Assembly: GCA_005788205.1 (NCBI GenBank)
Contig: SXYT01000009.1
Coordinates: 1 to 13,019, forward strand
DNA from: Actinomycetota bacterium
GTDB lineage: Bacteria; Actinomycetota; Acidimicrobiia; Acidimicrobiales; Ilumatobacteraceae
Length of the DNA stretch: 13,019 bases
Direction of reading: 5' to 3'
Shown here: in pieces, positions 1 through 5,757 of the stretch
Numbering within the stretch: position 1 is the stretch's first letter
Layout: every line of letters begins with the position of its first letter
The notes under the pieces: generated by a model
Told to the model about the DNA's origin: nothing
Database searches by the model: none
The model's input: the letters and a program-made list of their open reading frames with translations, nothing else
Made by a program: the position numbers and the translations under genes

Positions 1-395
1 ATGACGCGTGCCTTGATCGGCAGCTTCTGCACTGCCTTCTCGAGCGCGGCCCGGGCCTGCTCCTCGTTGGGGAAGCTCAGCTCGAACAGGACGCGGCCCG
101 GCCGGACCACGGCCACCCAGAACTCCGGGTTGCCCTTGCCGGAACCCATGCGGGTCTCGGCCGGCTTCTTCGTGACTGGCTTGTCGGGGAAGATGTTGAT
201 CCAGACCTTGCCACCACGCTTGATGGCTCGGGTCATGGCGATACGTGCGGCTTCGATCTGGCGGGCGGTGAGCCAGCCCGGCTCGAGAGCCTGGATTCCG
301 TACTCACCGAAGGCGAGATCGCTCCCGCCCTTGGCCATGCCGTTCATGCGCCCGCGCTGCTGCTTGCGGTGCTTGACCTTCCTGGGCATCAACAT
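1..395 (-). CDS. rplP: 50S ribosomal protein L16, copy A (C-terminus cut by window edge)
   Basis: L16 is a large-subunit protein near the A site and peptidyl-transferase centre. Reading leftwards from ATG at 395-393, 131 codons are present. The protein opens MLMPRKVKHRKQQRGRMNGM and continues through GSDLAFGEYGIQALEPGWLT (about residues 24-43), both typical L16 N-terminal blocks, then GGKVWINIFPDKPVTKKPAE from residue 61. It runs off the window at the conserved KLPIKARV block, so only a few C-terminal residues should be missing. It starts 2 bases after the rpsC stop (398-400), the usual rpsC-rplP arrangement. A second, truncated L16 lies on the opposite strand at 816-1052 and differs at 12 of 71 compared residues. 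Copy A and the S3 tail therefore appear to belong to a different, related genome from the rest of the window. Confidence 0.95.
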   Translation of the reverse strand, partial: MLMPRKVKHRKQQRGRMNGMAKGGSDLAFGEYGIQALEPGWLTARQIEAARIAMTRAIKRGGKVWINIFPDKPVTKKPAETRMGSGKGNPEFWVAVVRPGRVLFELSFPNEEQARAALEKAVQKLPIKARV

Positions 396-397
396 GG

Positions 398-811
398 TCA
401 GTCCTCTCCCCGAAGCTTGGGTGTCTCGTGGGAGTCATGGAGGCGGCGCTCGATGGCCTCCTCCTCCTCGAGCAGGCGCTCGAACTCCGGGTCTGCCTCT
501 TTCACGAGGGGTGTGACCTCCTCGGTCGGCTCGGCAACGCGGGGCCCGGCAGAGGACACGAACTTGCGTGCCTGCGCCGGCTGCTCCGACATGACCTGGC
601 CGGAGGTCTCGCCGGCGGCCATTGCGGCCTCGCGCGAGATCTTGTCCTGGGACTGGGTCTTGTACGGGACGATGTCACCCTTGTACAGCCACACCTTCAC
701 GCCGACGCGGCCCGAACCGGTGCGCGCCTCGGGAGGGGCGACCGACAGATCGGCCAAGACCGCGTCCACATCCTGCGGTGCGGCGGCGATGCGCTGCTTC
801 GCCTCGGCGAG
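398..811 (-). CDS. rpsC: 30S ribosomal protein S3, C-terminal fragment (5' part missing)
   Basis: S3 is a small-subunit head protein at the mRNA entry channel. Only its C-terminal part is present. The firm homology is EARTGSGRVGVKVWLYKGDI (codons from 730 downwards), the conserved S3 core C-terminus. A lineage-style tail follows with Ala/Glu-rich sequence, a run LLEEEEAIERR and the ending HETPKLRGED, then TGA at 398-400. Upstream, 731-811 stays open with strongly G/C-ending codons, but it reads LAEAKQRIAAAPQDVDAVLA rather than the expected REGRVPLHTLRADIDYG block. VLADL may align weakly with TLRADI. Further upstream the frame is antisense to the second L16, so the N-terminal KH domain and everything before it are absent. 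The open frame to ATG 1081 is an artefact of the join. The left boundary given here is approximate. Confidence 0.8.
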   Translation of the reverse strand, partial: LAEAKQRIAAAPQDVDAVLADLSVAPPEARTGSGRVGVKVWLYKGDIVPYKTQSQDKISREAAMAAGETSGQVMSEQPAQARKFVSSAGPRVAEPTEEVTPLVKEADPEFERLLEEEEAIERRLHDSHETPKLRGED

Positions 812-816
812 CTTCG
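731..816. other. Junction zone between two head-to-head ribosomal operon fragments
   Basis: To the left, the minus strand carries rpsC-rplP in normal order. To the right, the plus strand carries rplP-rpmC-rpsQ and onward. Plus-strand L16 homology begins abruptly at codon GGC 816 (GGKVWIN), with no trace of the preceding L16 residues. Secure minus-strand S3 homology ends near 730. The 85 bases between have coding-like composition on the minus strand but are not clearly assignable. This is most likely an assembly chimera or rearrangement breakpoint, not a functional element. Confidence 0.8.
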
Positions 817-1052
817 GCGGCAAGGTGTGGATCAACGTGTTCCCCGACAAGCCCGTCACGAAGACGCCGGCCGAGACCCGCTTGGGTTCGGGCAAGGGCA
901 ACCCGGAGTTCTGGGTCGCCGTCGTCAAGCCCGGCCGCATCCTGTTCGAGCTGTCGTACCCCGCACCAGACATCGCAAAGGCCGCTCTCGAGCGTGCCGT
1001 GCAGAAGCTGCCCATCAAGGCCCGCGTGATCTCGCGCGACGAGCCGATCTGA
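816..1052 (+). CDS. rplP: 50S ribosomal protein L16, copy B, 5'-truncated
   Basis: Seventy-eight C-terminal residues of L16 are present, from GGKVWINVFPDKPVTKTPAE through KGNPEFWVAVVKPGRILFEL to KLPIKARVISRDEPI and TGA at 1050-1052. This corresponds to roughly residues 61-138 of a full L16. The first 60 codons are replaced by antisense rpsC sequence. No start codon or ribosome-binding site belongs to this fragment. An open frame from ATG 369 runs into it but its first 149 codons are spurious. The stop lies 16 bases before rpmC, as expected for the native S10/spc order, so this copy belongs with all genes to its right. The truncation looks like a join artefact, not decay, because the remaining sequence is fully conserved. 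Confidence 0.93.
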   Translation, partial: GGKVWINVFPDKPVTKTPAETRLGSGKGNPEFWVAVVKPGRILFELSYPAPDIAKAALERAVQKLPIKARVISRDEPI

Positions 1053-1068
1053 CCGGAGGAAGAAACAG

Positions 1069-1287
1069 ATGGCACGTTCACTCAACGATCTCCGGGACAT
1101 GGATCTCGCGGCCCTCGTCGCAGAGCTCCGCGCGTCCAAGCAGGAGGCACTCAACCTGCGATTCCGCCACGCGACCGGCCAGCTCGACTCCCATGCCGAG
1201 CTGCGCGCCGTGCGCCGCTACATCGCCCGCATCAACACCCTCATCCGTGCGAAGGAAATCGCCGCGGCTGAGGCCGTCTCTAAGTGA
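1069..1287 (+). CDS. rpmC: 50S ribosomal protein L29
   Basis: L29 is a small helical-hairpin protein at the polypeptide exit tunnel beside L23, where nascent-chain factors dock. The 72-residue product is of normal length. It begins MARSLNDLRDMD and contains the family pattern LRASKQEALNLRFRHATGQL followed by RRYIARINTLIRAKE, the second helix. ATG 1069 is preceded by GGAGGA at 1055-1060 with 8-base spacing. The TGA stop (1285-1287) overlaps a GTG that can serve as the rpsQ start. A slightly extended Ala-rich C-terminus (EIAAAEAVSK) is the only deviation. Confidence 0.97.
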   Translation: MARSLNDLRDMDLAALVAELRASKQEALNLRFRHATGQLDSHAELRAVRRYIARINTLIRAKEIAAAEAVSK

Positions 1288-1568
1288 GTAGCACAATGAC
1301 CGACGCAACAACCACAGACCGCTCGGCCCGCAAGGTCCGCGAGGGTCTGGTCGTCTCCAACAAGATGAACAAGACCGTCGTGATCGCCGTCGTCGAGCGC
1401 GTGAGTCACAAGAAGTACGACAAGTTCGTGCTCCGCACCAAGAAGCTCTATGCGCACGACGAGGCGAACGACGCCCAGATCGGCGACCGCGTGCGCGTCA
1501 TGGAGATCCGCCCGATGTCGAAGCTGAAGCGCTGGCGCATCACCGAGATCGTGGAGCGTGCGAAGTGA
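1284..1568 (+). CDS. rpsQ: 30S ribosomal protein S17
   Basis: S17 is an OB-fold primary binder of the 16S rRNA 5' domain and nucleates small-subunit assembly. The core VREGLVVSNKMNKTVVIAVV and the C-terminal signature VRVMEIRPMSKLKRWRITEI are unmistakable. Two starts are possible. GTG 1284 overlaps the rpmC stop as GTGA and has GAGG at 1270-1273. ATG 1296 is in frame and would remove four residues but has a poor ribosome-binding site. I list the GTG because the next junction (rpsQ-rplN) uses the same GTGA overlap. The N-terminal dozen residues are Thr/Ser-rich and variable in the family, so homology does not settle the start. Confidence 0.95.
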   Translation: MSSTMTDATTTDRSARKVREGLVVSNKMNKTVVIAVVERVSHKKYDKFVLRTKKLYAHDEANDAQIGDRVRVMEIRPMSKLKRWRITEIVERAK

Positions 1569-1933
1569 TCCAGCAGGAATCCCGTCTCAGGGTCGCCGAC
1601 AACAGCGGCGCCAAGGAAGTGCTCGTCATCAAGGTGCTCGGCGGCACTCGCCGTCGGTACGCCTCGATCGGCGACGTGTTCATCGGGACCGTCAAGGACG
1701 CGATCCCCGGTGCCGCCGTCAAGAAGGGCGAGGTCGTCCGCTGCGTCGTCGTGCGCGTGAAGAAGGAGAAGCGCCGCGCCGACGGCAGCTACATCCGCTT
1801 CGACGAGAACGCCGCCGTCCTCATCAAGGAGGATCTCACGCCGCGCGGAACCCGCATCTTCGGGCCCGTCGGCCGTGAGTTGCGCGACAAGAAGTTCATG
1901 CGAATCGTCTCGCTCGCACCGGAGGTGCTCTGA
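1565..1933 (+). CDS. rplN: 50S ribosomal protein L14
   Basis: L14 is a beta-barrel protein on the subunit interface that contacts 16S rRNA and L19. The 122-residue length equals the family standard, starting MIQQESRLRVADNSGAKEVL and ending with FGPVGRELRDKKFMRIVSLA plus PEVL. Translation starts at GTG 1565, which overlaps the rpsQ stop (GTGA), with GGAG at 1553-1556 and 8-base spacing. The standard N-terminus MIQQ confirms the GTG. The overlap suggests reinitiation-type coupling to rpsQ. No insertions or missing motifs. Confidence 0.98.
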   Translation: MIQQESRLRVADNSGAKEVLVIKVLGGTRRRYASIGDVFIGTVKDAIPGAAVKKGEVVRCVVVRVKKEKRRADGSYIRFDENAAVLIKEDLTPRGTRIFGPVGRELRDKKFMRIVSLAPEVL

Positions 1934-1935
1934 CC

Positions 1936-2238
1936 ATGAAACTGAAGAAGGGTGACGCCGTCATCGTCATCTCCGGCAAGGACAAGAACAAAGAGGGTGT
2001 TATCTCTGCCGTGCTGCCCAAGGAGAACAAGGTCATCGTGTCCGGGGTGAACACCGCGAAGCGGCACACGAAGGCCACGAAGGCCAACCAGAAGCCCGAC
2101 ATCATCGCGAAGGACCTGCCGATCGACGCATCAAACGTGATGCTCGTCGTCAAGGGCAAGCCCGCCCGGGTCGGTTACAAGACCAAGGCTGACGGCACCA
2201 AGGTGCGCGTCGCCAAGAAGACAGGAGACGAAGTCTGA
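1936..2238 (+). CDS. rplX: 50S ribosomal protein L24
   Basis: L24 is a KOW-domain protein that initiates 50S assembly at the 5' end of 23S rRNA. The KOW motif is seen near the N-terminus: LKKGDAVIVISGKDKNKEGV, then VLPKENKVIVSGVNTAKRHT. The C-terminal part GYKTKADGTKVRVAKKTG is typical of the family. Length is 100 residues, within the usual range. ATG 1936 lies 2 bases after the rplN stop, with GGAGG at 1921-1925 inside the end of rplN. The stop codon shares its final A with the rplE ATG (TGATG), an arrangement consistent with translational coupling. Confidence 0.97.
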   Translation: MKLKKGDAVIVISGKDKNKEGVISAVLPKENKVIVSGVNTAKRHTKATKANQKPDIIAKDLPIDASNVMLVVKGKPARVGYKTKADGTKVRVAKKTGDEV

Positions 2239-2864
2239 TGGCCACCGCCACCACTCCGCGCCTGAAGGAGCGCTACGAGACCGAGGTCAAGCAGGCACTG
2301 CTCACCCAGCTCGGGCTCGCGAACTCCATGCAGGTCCCCAAGCTCGACAAGATCGTCATCAACATGGGAGTCGGCAAGGCCACCCAGCAGCCTTCGCTGC
2401 TCGAGGGCGCCGTCGCCGACCTCACGCTGATTTCCGGCCAGAAGCCCATCGTCACGAAGTCGCGCGACTCCATCGCCAACTTCAAGCTCCGCGAGAACCA
2501 GGCGATCGGCTGCAAGGTCACCCTGCGCGGCGACCGTATGTGGGAGTTCTTCGACCGTCTCCTCGCAGTGGCAATCCCGCGAATCCGCGACTTCCGCGGC
2601 CTGCCGGCCCACTCCTGGGACGGCCGCGGCAACTACACGTTCGGTCTCGCCGAGCAGACGGTGTTCCCGGAGATCGATTACGACAAGATCGACGCCCCCC
2701 GCGGCATGGACATCACGATCGTCACCACGGCGACCACGGACGAGCAGGGCAGGGCCCTTCTCGACGCGTTCGGTTTCCCCTTCAAGCGCGGCAACGAGGG
2801 TGGAGCCCCCGCGCGCAAGAAGGCAAAGGGCCGCGGCCCCGTCCGCGGCGGCAAGAAGAAGTAG
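2238..2864 (+). CDS. rplE: 50S ribosomal protein L5 with basic C-terminal extension
   Basis: L5 binds 5S rRNA and forms the B1b intersubunit bridge with S13. Family blocks occur in order: LKERYETEVKQALLTQLG, MQVPKLDKIVINMGVGKA, GQKPIVTKSRDSIANFKLRE, GCKVTLRGDRMWEFFDRL, IPRIRDFRGLPAHSWDGRGN, and EQTVFPEIDYDKID. The canonical protein ends near GFPFKR (residue 184). Here a further 24 residues rich in Lys, Arg and Gly follow (GNEGGAPARKKAKGRGPVRG then GKKK), giving 208 residues against about 180 usually. ATG 2238 overlaps the rplX stop, with AGGAGA at 2223-2228. The tail keeps the same codon bias, so it looks like a real extension and not a lost stop codon. Confidence 0.97.
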   Translation: MATATTPRLKERYETEVKQALLTQLGLANSMQVPKLDKIVINMGVGKATQQPSLLEGAVADLTLISGQKPIVTKSRDSIANFKLRENQAIGCKVTLRGDRMWEFFDRLLAVAIPRIRDFRGLPAHSWDGRGNYTFGLAEQTVFPEIDYDKIDAPRGMDITIVTTATTDEQGRALLDAFGFPFKRGNEGGAPARKKAKGRGPVRGGKKK

Positions 2865-2875
2865 GCAGGAAGAAC

Positions 2876-3061
2876 ATGGCAAAGAAGTCCCTCATAAACA
2901 AGGCGAACGCCACCCCCAAGTACAAGGTGCGTGCCTACACGCGCTGCCGCAAGTGCGGACGCGCCCGTTCGGTGTTCCGCAAGTTCGGCCTCTGCCGCGT
3001 GTGCCTCCGCGAGATGGCGCATGCGGGCGAGATCCCGGGCATCACGAAGGCGAGCTGGTGA
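2876..3061 (+). CDS. rpsZ: 30S ribosomal protein S14, zinc-binding type
   Basis: S14 is a small protein of the 30S head, contacting S3, S10 and S19. The 61-residue length marks the short zinc-ribbon form: MAKKSLINKANATPKYKVRA, then Cys24-x2-Cys27 (CRKCGRAR) and Cys40-x2-Cys43 (CRVC), ending LREMAHAGEIPGITKASW. ATG 2876 is preceded by AGGAAG at 2867-2872. It sits between rplE and rpsH as in the standard spc operon. The frame stays open upstream through rplE, but that extension is antiparallel shadow sequence and is excluded. I chose the start from the family N-terminus MAKKSL. Confidence 0.97.
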   Translation: MAKKSLINKANATPKYKVRAYTRCRKCGRARSVFRKFGLCRVCLREMAHAGEIPGITKASW

Positions 3062-3070
3062 GGTAACGAC

Positions 3071-3472
3071 ATGATGACTGATCCCATCGCCGACATGCTG
3101 ACCCGCATCCGCAACGCGAACACCGCGTTGAAGGAGATCGTGGTCATGCCCTCGTCGAAGCAGAAGGTTGCGCTCGCCGAGATCCTCAAGAAGGAGGGCT
3201 ACATCGCGGACTTCGCCGTGGCCCCTGCCTCGGCCGGTCCCGGCAACTCGCTGACCATCCAGATGAAGTACTCCGATGATCGTCACCGCACGATCAGCGG
3301 GCTCACCCGCGTGTCGACCCCGGGTCTGCGCGTGTACCGCAACTCCGCTGCGGTCCCGCGCGTCCTCGGTGGCCTCGGTGTCGCTGTCCTGTCCACCAGC
3401 CAGGGGCTCATGACCGACCGCGAGGCGCGCAAGCGCAAGGTCGGCGGCGAAGTCCTGTGCTTCGTCTGGTGA
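3071..3472 (+). CDS. rpsH: 30S ribosomal protein S8
   Basis: S8 is a primary binder of the 16S rRNA central domain. In Escherichia coli it also represses the spc operon by binding mRNA near rplE; whether that applies here cannot be seen. The N-terminal signature TDPIADMLTRIRNANTALKE and the C-terminal STSQGLMTDREARKRKVGGE plus VLCFVW are diagnostic. The 133-residue length is normal. Two adjacent ATGs (3071 and 3074) are available. GAGGT at 3060-3064 lies 6 bases from the first and 9 from the second. The second would give the classical N-terminus MTDPIADML, so the true start may be either. The SD overlaps the rpsZ stop region. Confidence 0.97.
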   Translation: MMTDPIADMLTRIRNANTALKEIVVMPSSKQKVALAEILKKEGYIADFAVAPASAGPGNSLTIQMKYSDDRHRTISGLTRVSTPGLRVYRNSAAVPRVLGGLGVAVLSTSQGLMTDREARKRKVGGEVLCFVW

Positions 3473-3498
3473 CCACGGTCCGAAAGTAGGAAACGAAC

Positions 3499-4038
3499 AT
3501 GTCACGAATCGGCAAGGCCCCGATAAACATCCCGAGCGGCGTCGAGATCTCGATCGCCGGCCGCACCGTCACCGTCAAGGGCCCGAAGGGCACGTTGTCG
3601 CGTGACATCCCCGGCGACATCGTGGTTCGCAAGGAGGACAACACCCTCCTCGTCGAGCGCCCGAACGACGAGCGCAACAACCGCTCGCTGCACGGTCTCT
3701 CGCGCACCCTGGTCAACAACCTGGTCGTGGGCGTCACGGAGGGCGTCACCAAGGAGCTCGAGATCGTCGGCGTCGGCTACCGCGCCGAGGCACAGGGCCA
3801 GAACCTGCGTCTCGCCCTCGGGTTCTCGCACCCTGTCATCGTCCCCGCGCCCGACGGCATCTCGTTCGAGATCCCGGCACAGACCCGCGTGATCGTGAAG
3901 GGCATCGACAAGGAGTTGGTCGGCCAGGTGGCCGCCAACATCCGTTCCATCCGCAAGCCCGAGCCTTACAAGGGCAAGGGTGTGCGCTATCTCAACGAGC
4001 GCGTCCTCCGCAAGGCCGGCAAGACCGGCAAGAAGTGA
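3499..4038 (+). CDS. rplF: 50S ribosomal protein L6
   Basis: L6 has two related alpha/beta domains and sits next to the sarcin-ricin loop and the GTPase-factor site. The N-terminal domain begins MSRIGKAPINIPSGVEISIA with GRTVTVKGPKGTLSRDIPGD. The second domain carries TKELEIVGVGYRAEAQGQNL, LGFSHPVIVPAPDGISFEIP and the signature PEPYKGKGVRYLNERVLRKA, ending AGKTGKK. Length 179 is standard. ATG 3499 has AGGA at 3488-3491 with 7-base spacing. It is separated from rpsH by 26 bases and from rplR by 15, consistent with one transcript. Confidence 0.98.
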   Translation: MSRIGKAPINIPSGVEISIAGRTVTVKGPKGTLSRDIPGDIVVRKEDNTLLVERPNDERNNRSLHGLSRTLVNNLVVGVTEGVTKELEIVGVGYRAEAQGQNLRLALGFSHPVIVPAPDGISFEIPAQTRVIVKGIDKELVGQVAANIRSIRKPEPYKGKGVRYLNERVLRKAGKTGKK

Positions 4039-4053
4039 CCTGGTAGGCATCAA

Positions 4054-4419
4054 ATGGCAAACATCGCAAAAATCCGCCGTGAGTCCCGGCTCCGTCGCCA
4101 CCGTCGCGTGCGCAAGAAGATCCACGGCACCGCGGAGCGCCCGCGTCTGGCCGTGCACCGCACGAACAAGCACTTCAGCCTCCAGCTGATCAACGACGAC
4201 CTGGGCCACACCATCGCCGCCGCGTCATCCGTGGAGGCTGACCTCCGCGGTGCGAGCGGTTCCACCGTCGAGGCAGCGAAGAAGGTCGGCCAGATGGCTG
4301 CCCAGCGCGCCAAGGCAGCCGGCGTCACCGCCGTCGTTTTCGACCGTGGCGGCTACGCCTACCACGGCCGCGTCGCAGCGGCAGCCGAGGCTGCCCGTGA
4401 AGCAGGACTGGAGTTCTGA
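4054..4419 (+). CDS. rplR: 50S ribosomal protein L18
   Basis: L18 binds 5S rRNA and, with L5, anchors it in the central protuberance. The basic N-terminus (IRRESRLRRHRRVRKKIHGT) is followed by ERPRLAVHRTNKHFSLQLIN and the C-terminal VVFDRGGYAYHGRVAAAAEA ending EAGLEF, all standard for the family. Length is 121 residues. ATG 4054 is preceded only by a weak GGTAGG (4042-4047). The TGA shares its A with the rpsE ATG (TGATG at 4417-4421), suggesting coupled translation of L18 and S5. Confidence 0.97.
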   Translation: MANIAKIRRESRLRRHRRVRKKIHGTAERPRLAVHRTNKHFSLQLINDDLGHTIAAASSVEADLRGASGSTVEAAKKVGQMAAQRAKAAGVTAVVFDRGGYAYHGRVAAAAEAAREAGLEF

Positions 4420-4997
4420 TGAGCAACACCTACAACACCCCCGCCGCACCCGAGCCTGGCGCGCTGCGCGAGTCGCGCGTCATCCACATCAACCGTGTCG
4501 CGAAGGTCGTGAAGGGCGGACGCCGCTTCTCGTTCACTGCGCTCGTGGTGGTCGGTGACGGCAACGGCCGCGTCGGTCTCGGCTACGGCAAGGCCAAGGA
4601 AGTCCCGCTGGCGATCCAGAAGGGGACCGAAGAGGCAAAGAGGAACCTGTTCGAGGTCGCACTCGCGGGCAGCACCATCACGCACCCGATCCTCGGCATC
4701 TCCGGTGCCGGTCGGGTCCTGCTGAAGCCCGCCGCCCCCGGTACCGGTGTCATCGCCGGTGGCGCGGCACGCATCATCCTCGAGGAGGCAGGCATCCACG
4801 ACGTGCTCGCCAAATCCCTCGGTTCGGCCAATGCGATCAACGTGGCGCGCGCGACCATCAAGGGACTGCAGGACCTGCAGCGTCCCGACGTGGTGGCCAA
4901 GCGCCGCGGTCTCCCGGCTGACTCGTTCGTGCCGAAGGGGATGCTGAAGGCGTACACCGACCGCAAGAAGGCGATCGCAGCAGGCGAGGTTCACTGA
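4419..4997 (+). CDS. rpsE: 30S ribosomal protein S5
   Basis: S5 lies at the mRNA entry channel with S3 and S4 and affects decoding accuracy. A variable 17-residue N-terminus (SNTYNTPAAPEPGALRE) precedes the double-stranded-RNA-binding-like domain: VIHINRVAKVVKGGRRFSFT, then VVGDGNGRVGLGYGKAKEVP. The C-terminal domain contains KPAAPGTGVIAGGAARIILE, AGIHDVLAKSLGSANAINVA and RATIKGL. At 192 residues it is somewhat longer than the Escherichia coli protein (about 167) owing to both tails. ATG 4419 overlaps the rplR stop. The family gives the core, while the exact start rests on the overlap. Confidence 0.97.
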   Translation: MSNTYNTPAAPEPGALRESRVIHINRVAKVVKGGRRFSFTALVVVGDGNGRVGLGYGKAKEVPLAIQKGTEEAKRNLFEVALAGSTITHPILGISGAGRVLLKPAAPGTGVIAGGAARIILEEAGIHDVLAKSLGSANAINVARATIKGLQDLQRPDVVAKRRGLPADSFVPKGMLKAYTDRKKAIAAGEVH

Positions 4998-4999
4998 CC

Positions 5000-5185
5000 A
5001 TGGCAAAGACACTCACAGTCACGCTCAAGCGCTCGAAGATCGGGTCAAAGCCGAAGACACAGGGAACCCTGCGTGCGCTCGGCCTGTCGAAGATCGGCGA
5101 CACCAACACGCTGCCTGACCGCCCGGAGATCCGTGGCATGATCGCGCGCGTCCCGCACCTCATCGAAGTCCAGGAGAACAACTGA
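5000..5185 (+). CDS. rpmD: 50S ribosomal protein L30
   Basis: L30 is a small ferredoxin-like-fold protein of the large subunit. The 61-residue sequence has the expected start MAKTLTVTLKRSKIGSKPKT and the family motif TLRALGLSKIGDTNTLPDRP, then EIRGMIARVPHLIEVQE. ATG 5000 is 2 bases after the rpsE stop, with GAGG inside the end of rpsE (4985-4988). The TGA is 2 bases before the rplO ATG. The compact spacing on both sides supports a single polycistronic message. Nothing is unusual about it. Confidence 0.96.
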   Translation: MAKTLTVTLKRSKIGSKPKTQGTLRALGLSKIGDTNTLPDRPEIRGMIARVPHLIEVQENN

Positions 5186-5187
5186 CC

Positions 5188-5679
5188 ATGCGCATTGACG
5201 AACTCGCACCCGCACCCGGGTCCAAGAAGCGCCGCAAGCGCGTCGGCCGAGGCATCGGCGGTCGCGGTGGCAAGACCGCCGGCGCGGGCACCAAGGGCCA
5301 GCAGTCCCGCGGCCGCGGCAAGGTCGCGCGCGGCTTCGAGGGTGGCCAGATGCCCCTCAAGCAGCGCGTGCCGAAGCTGAAGGGCTTCAACAACCCGTTC
5401 CGCGTGGAGTACTACGCGGTGAACCTGGACGCGCTCGAGGAGCTCGGCGCATCCGAGGTCACCCCCGAGATCCTCGTCGCGAAGGGCGTGGCCCACAAGG
5501 GCACGTTCGTGAAGATCCTCGGCCGCGGCACACTGACCAAGGCAGTGAACGTGTCGGCGCACGCCGTCTCGAAGTCAGCGGAACAGGCCATCACGGCCGC
5601 AGGCGGAACCGTCACGTTGCTGCCGCTCCCGTTCAAGATCCGCCCGGCCGCCAAGGGCAACCAGTTCACCAACCGCTAG
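5188..5679 (+). CDS. rplO: 50S ribosomal protein L15
   Basis: L15 is a late-assembly large-subunit protein whose extended, Gly/Arg/Lys-rich N-terminus threads into 23S rRNA. That arm is visible: GSKKRRKRVGRGIGGRGGKT, then KGQQSRGRGKVARGFEGGQM. The globular part includes PLKQRVPKLKGFNNPFRVEY and ends FKIRPAAKGNQFTNR. The 163-residue length is slightly above the usual 145-150. ATG 5188 lies 2 bases after rpmD, with AGGAG (5171-5175) inside rpmD. It is followed by a 78-base gap before secY, one of the larger gaps in the cluster. Confidence 0.97.
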   Translation: MRIDELAPAPGSKKRRKRVGRGIGGRGGKTAGAGTKGQQSRGRGKVARGFEGGQMPLKQRVPKLKGFNNPFRVEYYAVNLDALEELGASEVTPEILVAKGVAHKGTFVKILGRGTLTKAVNVSAHAVSKSAEQAITAAGGTVTLLPLPFKIRPAAKGNQFTNR

Positions 5680-5757
5680 TCCGCCGGACCGCCGCCCCGT
5701 GCGGCGCCCGAAAGCCCAGCAGCCCGAAACCACGCAGTCCCAGACAAGGAGAAGACA

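Noticed and set aside
1..1030. Second rplP as a genuine functional paralogue
   Set aside because: Both copies are truncated relative to this window, they abut at an abrupt inverted join, and ribosomal proteins of this core set are almost always single-copy. Mis-assembly explains it better.
369..1052. Open frame of 227 codons on the plus strand ending in L16
   Set aside because: Only the last 78 codons are L16. The upstream part is antisense to rpsC/rplP copy A and arises from the join.
812..1081. N-terminal extension of the S3 frame up to ATG 1081
   Set aside because: This part is exactly antisense to L16 copy B and has no S3 similarity, so it is an artefact of the junction.
428..1291. 287-codon plus-strand frame crossing the junction and rpmC
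   Set aside because: It overlaps real genes in another phase, has Arg-rich low-complexity composition, and matches no family I recognise.
2175..2882. 235-codon minus-strand frame opposite rplE
   Set aside because: It is a shadow of the G+C-rich L5 gene. Long antisense frames are expected at this base composition, and no ribosome-binding site or protein motif is seen.
3502..4209. 235-codon minus-strand frame opposite rplF
   Set aside because: Antisense shadow of L6 with atypical composition, removed in favour of the clear L6 gene.
5690..5706. Hairpin CGCCGC/GCGGCG between rplO and secY as a terminator
   Set aside because: Only six base pairs and no T-tract. Such stems are common by chance in G+C-rich spacers, and secY is usually co-transcribed with rplO.
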